64,000 nucleotides of DNA from Nectonema munidae (lineage: Eukaryota; Nematomorpha; Nectonematoida; Nectonematidae): NCBI GenBank assembly GCA_030549495.1, contig JAUIRK010000172.1, positions 310,001 to 374,000 of the forward strand, written 5' to 3'. The stretch's first letter is position 1. Each line of letters opens with the position of its first letter. The notes beneath the pieces are model-generated. The model was not told where the DNA came from, did no database searches, and saw only the letters and a list, made by a program, of their open reading frames with translations. Below are positions 60,776 to 64,000 of this stretch, piece after piece. Made by a program: the position numbers and the translations under genes.

Positions 60776-61663
60776 GTCTCGAAAGAATAATGAAATTTCT
60801 TTAAAAAAACAAATTAATTATAAATAGCAAATGAAAGATTCAAAGACATCTTGATGAGATATTTAAATTATAAAAAACTACTTTCCAAAATATATTCAAA
60901 AGAAAAAATCAATATCTAAAGCTTTATGAAGAAATATTGATTCCAATTAAAAAAGCAATTTAATTGACAAAGTTGTGTGGTTTTGGTTTCAAAAAGTATG
61001 ATCAGCTAATGTTCCAATATGTGGACCCTTAATTCAATAAAAATGAAAAACTCTTAATTTATATGATTTCAAAGCGTTCAACATATGGCTTGAAAAAATT
61101 AGGTTAAAACATAATATAAATTTTTTAAGTTTGTGGAAAAACGCGAGATAATGATTTAAAAACTGTCGAAGATTGGAAAAATAAAGTTGGTTTGTTTTTT
61201 AGAGCTTTACCCGATAATTCTTTATCTCTAAAAGGTAAAACATGCAATTCAACAGAAAGATTGGCTGTTTCATTATGTGTCAACATGTTTGGAGACTTTT
61301 AATCTGTTTTGTTTATTGGAAAATCAGCAAAACCTCGCTGTTCCGCAACATAAATTTAAATAATTTACCGGCTTAACGCGATAATAACTCAAGAGCATCG
61401 ATGACATGTAAAATTTTTGAAGAAATTCGTGGTTGTATTTAAATGAAAAAATTAAAAGACAACAAAGAAAAGTTTTGTTGTCTCTACACAACGCTTCTTC
61501 TGATTCAAAAAGTTTTGCTAACTTGACTCATATTAAAATGACTTTTATTCCTGCAAATACAACAGCTTTACTACAACCTTTAAATCAAGGTTTAATTTTT
61601 AATATCAAAAAAATTATAGAAAAAAGTTTACGCGTAGAAAGATGTATAAAATGTTTTTACTGA
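60776..61663 (+). pseudogene. Tigger-like transposase pseudogene
   Basis: MSRKNNEISLKKQ at 60776 begins a decayed helix-turn-helix part. 61150-61340 reads VGLFFRALPDNSLSLKGK and STERLAVSLCVNMFGDF then IGKSAKPRC, matching the region after the first catalytic Asp. 61433-61663 has KVLLSLHNASSD (VDNAPSH position, its Asp replaced), MTFIPANTTALLQPLNQGLI (third Asp replaced by Asn) and NIKKIIEKSLRVER. Many stops. A different, older lineage than the copy at 17316-18746. Confidence 0.7.
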
Positions 61664-61780
61664 AAATCTTTTCATTTCGACATCATCAACATCGTCATTG
61701 GTACTGCATTTGGAATATTCATGCTTGTAGTCATCGTTGAATGAACGAATATTCAAAAAATTCATTGCACACTTTATATT
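61661..61780 (-). CDS. Candidate exon upstream of the PDZ exons
   Basis: 120 nt, phase 0 at both ends. Acceptor ggaaattgatttcttttcag, donor TCA|gtaaaa. Reads NIKCAMNFLNIRSFNDDYKH, EYSKCSTNDDVDDVEMKRFS, acidic and polar as in a linker. Its phase joins directly to the exon starting at 55956. The intron would be 5.7 kb. Confidence 0.4.
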
Positions 61781-62230
61781 CTGAAAAGAAATCAATTTCC
61801 TTTAATTTTTTTAAATCTATATAAAGTTTTTATTCCAATTGTTATCTTCAATTTCCTTTAACAAAAATTTATATTCATATGTGTATATTACGTTTATAAT
61901 TGTAATGTTTTTTATTCTTAATTATGCCCTTTGTTTTTCCCAGATCTCAGTAAGTTTAACATTTTTTTTCAAAAAGAGATCAAAAATAGATTAAGATCAA
62001 GTAACAATTAAATATGGAGAACGTGGTGATTCCATTAAACTTAAAATATCAGTAAGCTTTATTTTTTTGTTTGTTCGATTAATTCTAATAAAGATTCCAT
62101 TTAAAATTTTTAACACTTACCGGGCGTTAAACTGTCCTCTTGTTATCGTTCTTTCTTGTTTATTAAAAAATTGGACTCTGAAAAAAATTCTAATAGTAAA
62201 TTGAATAGCCAAATGAACATACATATATAT

Positions 62231-62706
62231 CAGGGATGGATCTTGGTCAAAAATTTAGGGGGGTGGTGGGTCTATCAGAAGAATCTAATATTTTCTATCA
62301 TGAAAAGTTGTTATTTAAAAGGTTAAACTAACTTTTCTGTTTTTATCAAAACGTAAGTGGTTTAGTGGCTGCGAGGTTAAACGGTTAGAAGCGCTGCTAT
62401 CGATCTGAAGTTCCGGGTTTAAGCCTCGCTTCTGCTAGATTATCCATAGCTCGATGTTAGCTGCAAATTAATACTTTTTTCGATAAAAATACCACACCAC
62501 CTTTCAACTTTATCATAAAGATTCAAATTCAAAGTTACTACATTGTTTAATTGTTACATTGTTTTTATAATTTCATGTCTGTACACTATATCATTTCATC
62601 AAATTCACTTTAACTAATCAACTATAAAATAAACAGGGGGCGGGGGGGGGGGGGGGGTGCCGCCTTCCTCACCCCCCCCCCCCTTCTTCCTAGGTAAATC
62701 CATCTA
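62231..62706. mobile_element. hAT-like MITE containing a SINE-like insert
   Basis: Left end cagggatggatcttgg and the inverted right end (gatggatttacctagg) form a degenerate terminal repeat in AT-repeat surroundings. The interior right side has a G run and a C run (62635-62690). A tRNA-like block (B box gggtttaagcctcg at about 62416) lies at 62350-62470. Confidence 0.45.
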
Positions 62707-62709
62707 TAA

Positions 62710-63265
62710 TATATATATATCACTTATAGATTTATACATGATCTGGAAAAATAGAATAAATAATACGAGAAGATTTACCTGCAAATCAAATTAATTAATG
62801 AACAACTTTATTAATTATGCAAATGAATAATAATAATAAATTAGTTCATGTACTTCTAACAAGCAGCAAAACTCGCCTATTTTCTCTAGAGTTTAGTGAA
62901 AATCTTGAAAATATATTAAGGTGGTAAGAAATGAAGCTTTAAATTCATGATAATAAAAAAATACGTATGAAAAAAAAGTGTATTCGATACAAAAAAGCAT
63001 ACACTTATAATATTGATTCTTGTAACAAGAGTTCGTGCTGCTGTCTATTGAAGAGAATTGAAAGAGAATTTATAAAGAGGAAATATTGATTTCAAAGTTT
63101 TTGATAGGATCACAAAACAACCATAAACACAATGTAAAAATGATTAGACGATTTACCACGATAAGAAGGAGAATGTTGGAAAGAACAACGTGAGTCATGT
63201 GTCACAAGTTAATTCCTCAATACTCGCCACACTCACTACTTGTTATACTATATTCTCTTATACTT
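62710..63265. other. AT-rich stretch
   Basis: Nothing firm. aatgattag and gtgagt at 63145-63191 bound a short open block, but no frame is informative. Confidence 0.3.
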
Positions 63266-63267
63266 AC

Positions 63268-63320
63268 GCCAGTTTGGCATTCTTTATGATCTTGCCTATA
63301 TTTGCATGAAAGTGGCCTTT
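63268..63320 (-). CDS. Candidate small exon upstream of the PDZ gene
   Basis: 53 nt between acceptor ataactttacag and a perfect donor CTGGC|gtaagt. Less AT-rich than the flanks. Read with a 2-nt start it gives RPLSCKYRQDHKECQTG and ends in phase 0, compatible with the exon at 61780. Another frame (KGHFHANIGKIIKNAKL) is also open. Confidence 0.35.
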
Positions 63321-64000
63321 CTGTAAAGTTATTTTTTCATAATAAAAATTGATTTAAAGTATTCGTGGTAAAATTAGTTTTCAGTAAAACTGGATGCATA
63401 AAAATTTTTCTCTACTGGGAATCATAGAGTCAATCTTTCTTTGTAAAACAATGAAGATGCAAACCTTCTTTGCAGACTAAATCAGGCCAGCATTTATATA
63501 CGTAAAATCATTTGATAAGGGAAAACAAAGCATTATATTCACCGATGACTCTGTCATTTGCTCACATATTAGTGAAGTTCATGGCTGGGTTCTCCAATTG
63601 CTCATCCACTTTTATCTAAGAATTATTGATTGCACTGGAAATAAATGAACTCTCTTTTTATTGGAAATTTATTGCATATTTAAATAACTAGGAGTGAGAA
63701 GAATGGCTTAGTTTTTACTTTTAATAATAAAAAATAAAGATTTATTGACAAGAGATTTTTTGTACAGAGATATTTCGCCGGGCGACACGTAGCACTTAAA
63801 ATTAAATTTCGTATCATTTGGGTATAAAAGCATAAACATCAAATGAGTTAGGGGTTGAATTTATAAATATCGATTTTTTTTTATTTAGAGTGCAAATCAT
63901 TTGATTATTTTATATATAAATTTAAAATTGTATAAAATATTTATTATTATATAATATTTTTTATATAAAAAAAAATTAATTATTTTATCTTTATCACCCA
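63321..64000. other. AT-rich stretch at the window edge
   Basis: A minus-strand block near 63565-63620 (ttcttag, KVDEQLENPAMNFTN, then gtgagc) looks exon-like, but its phase does not join the exon at 63320. Nothing else recognised. Confidence 0.3.

Noticed and set aside
61690-61764. Plus-strand hydrophobic peptide DIINIVIGTAFGIFMLVVIV that looks like a transmembrane tail
   Set aside because: No acceptor precedes it; it is the antisense of an acidic minus-strand exon candidate with better splice sites.
62015-62051. Possible plus-strand exon VTIKYGERGDSIKLKIS before gtaagc
   Set aside because: Acceptor is poor, the block is very short and no neighbour exon joins it.

Overview
The window is from a metazoan nuclear genome. 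It is very AT-rich, has spliced genes with short introns (about 45 bp to several kb) and is dominated by transposable-element relics. There is no operon organisation and no bacterial signal. The gene families seen (EGF-like, zona pellucida, PDZ) and the repeat mix (Tigger/pogo, hAT, piggyBac, FLYWCH-MULE, Mag-like Gypsy, CR1/L2-like and RTE-like LINEs, tRNA SINEs) fit an invertebrate, possibly an arthropod. The sequence alone does not fix the species.

Layout. 1-0.7 kb: decayed LINE reverse-transcriptase tail. 2.8-6.9 kb: hAT transposase relic split by a piggyBac-type element. 7-10.8 kb: hAT MITE, LINE scrap, a pseudogene of a repeated zinc-finger-like protein family (called family X here) and an RTE-like 3' end. 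11-16 kb: candidate exons of an unknown plus-strand gene, interrupted by a SINE and a second family X pseudogene. 16.9-18.9 kb: Tigger element with a nearly intact transposase. 20.2-21 kb: truncated piggyBac transposase with a 50-bp intron. 21-27.7 kb: nested stack in which a Gypsy element carries an inverted-repeat element, a MULE lies against the Gypsy tail, and a LINE sits in the MULE between copies of a ~155-bp duplication. 28-37.7 kb: repeat modules, TTAA-flanked MITEs, candidate minus-strand exons, two different ~150-bp tandem repeats and a homopolymer block that looks like a consensus error.

Host genes. 39.4-40.6 kb: signal peptide plus an EGF-like cysteine cluster in four phase-compatible exons. 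44.7-50.7 kb: four phase-compatible exons encoding the C-terminal half of a ZP protein, then a basic cleavage-like site, a transmembrane helix and a short tail. The two sets share a strand and could be one EGF-ZP membrane protein, but the ZP-N exons were not found and the EGF chain runs into a stop. 54.0-56.0 kb, minus strand: two exons make a complete C-terminal PDZ domain, and compatible exon candidates lie upstream at 61.7 and 63.3 kb. The ZP introns hold three hAT MITEs, a LINE fragment and an unidentified coding relic.

Coordinates of exons rest on splice-site reading by eye and frame continuity. Transposon ends are exact only where a target-site duplication is stated.
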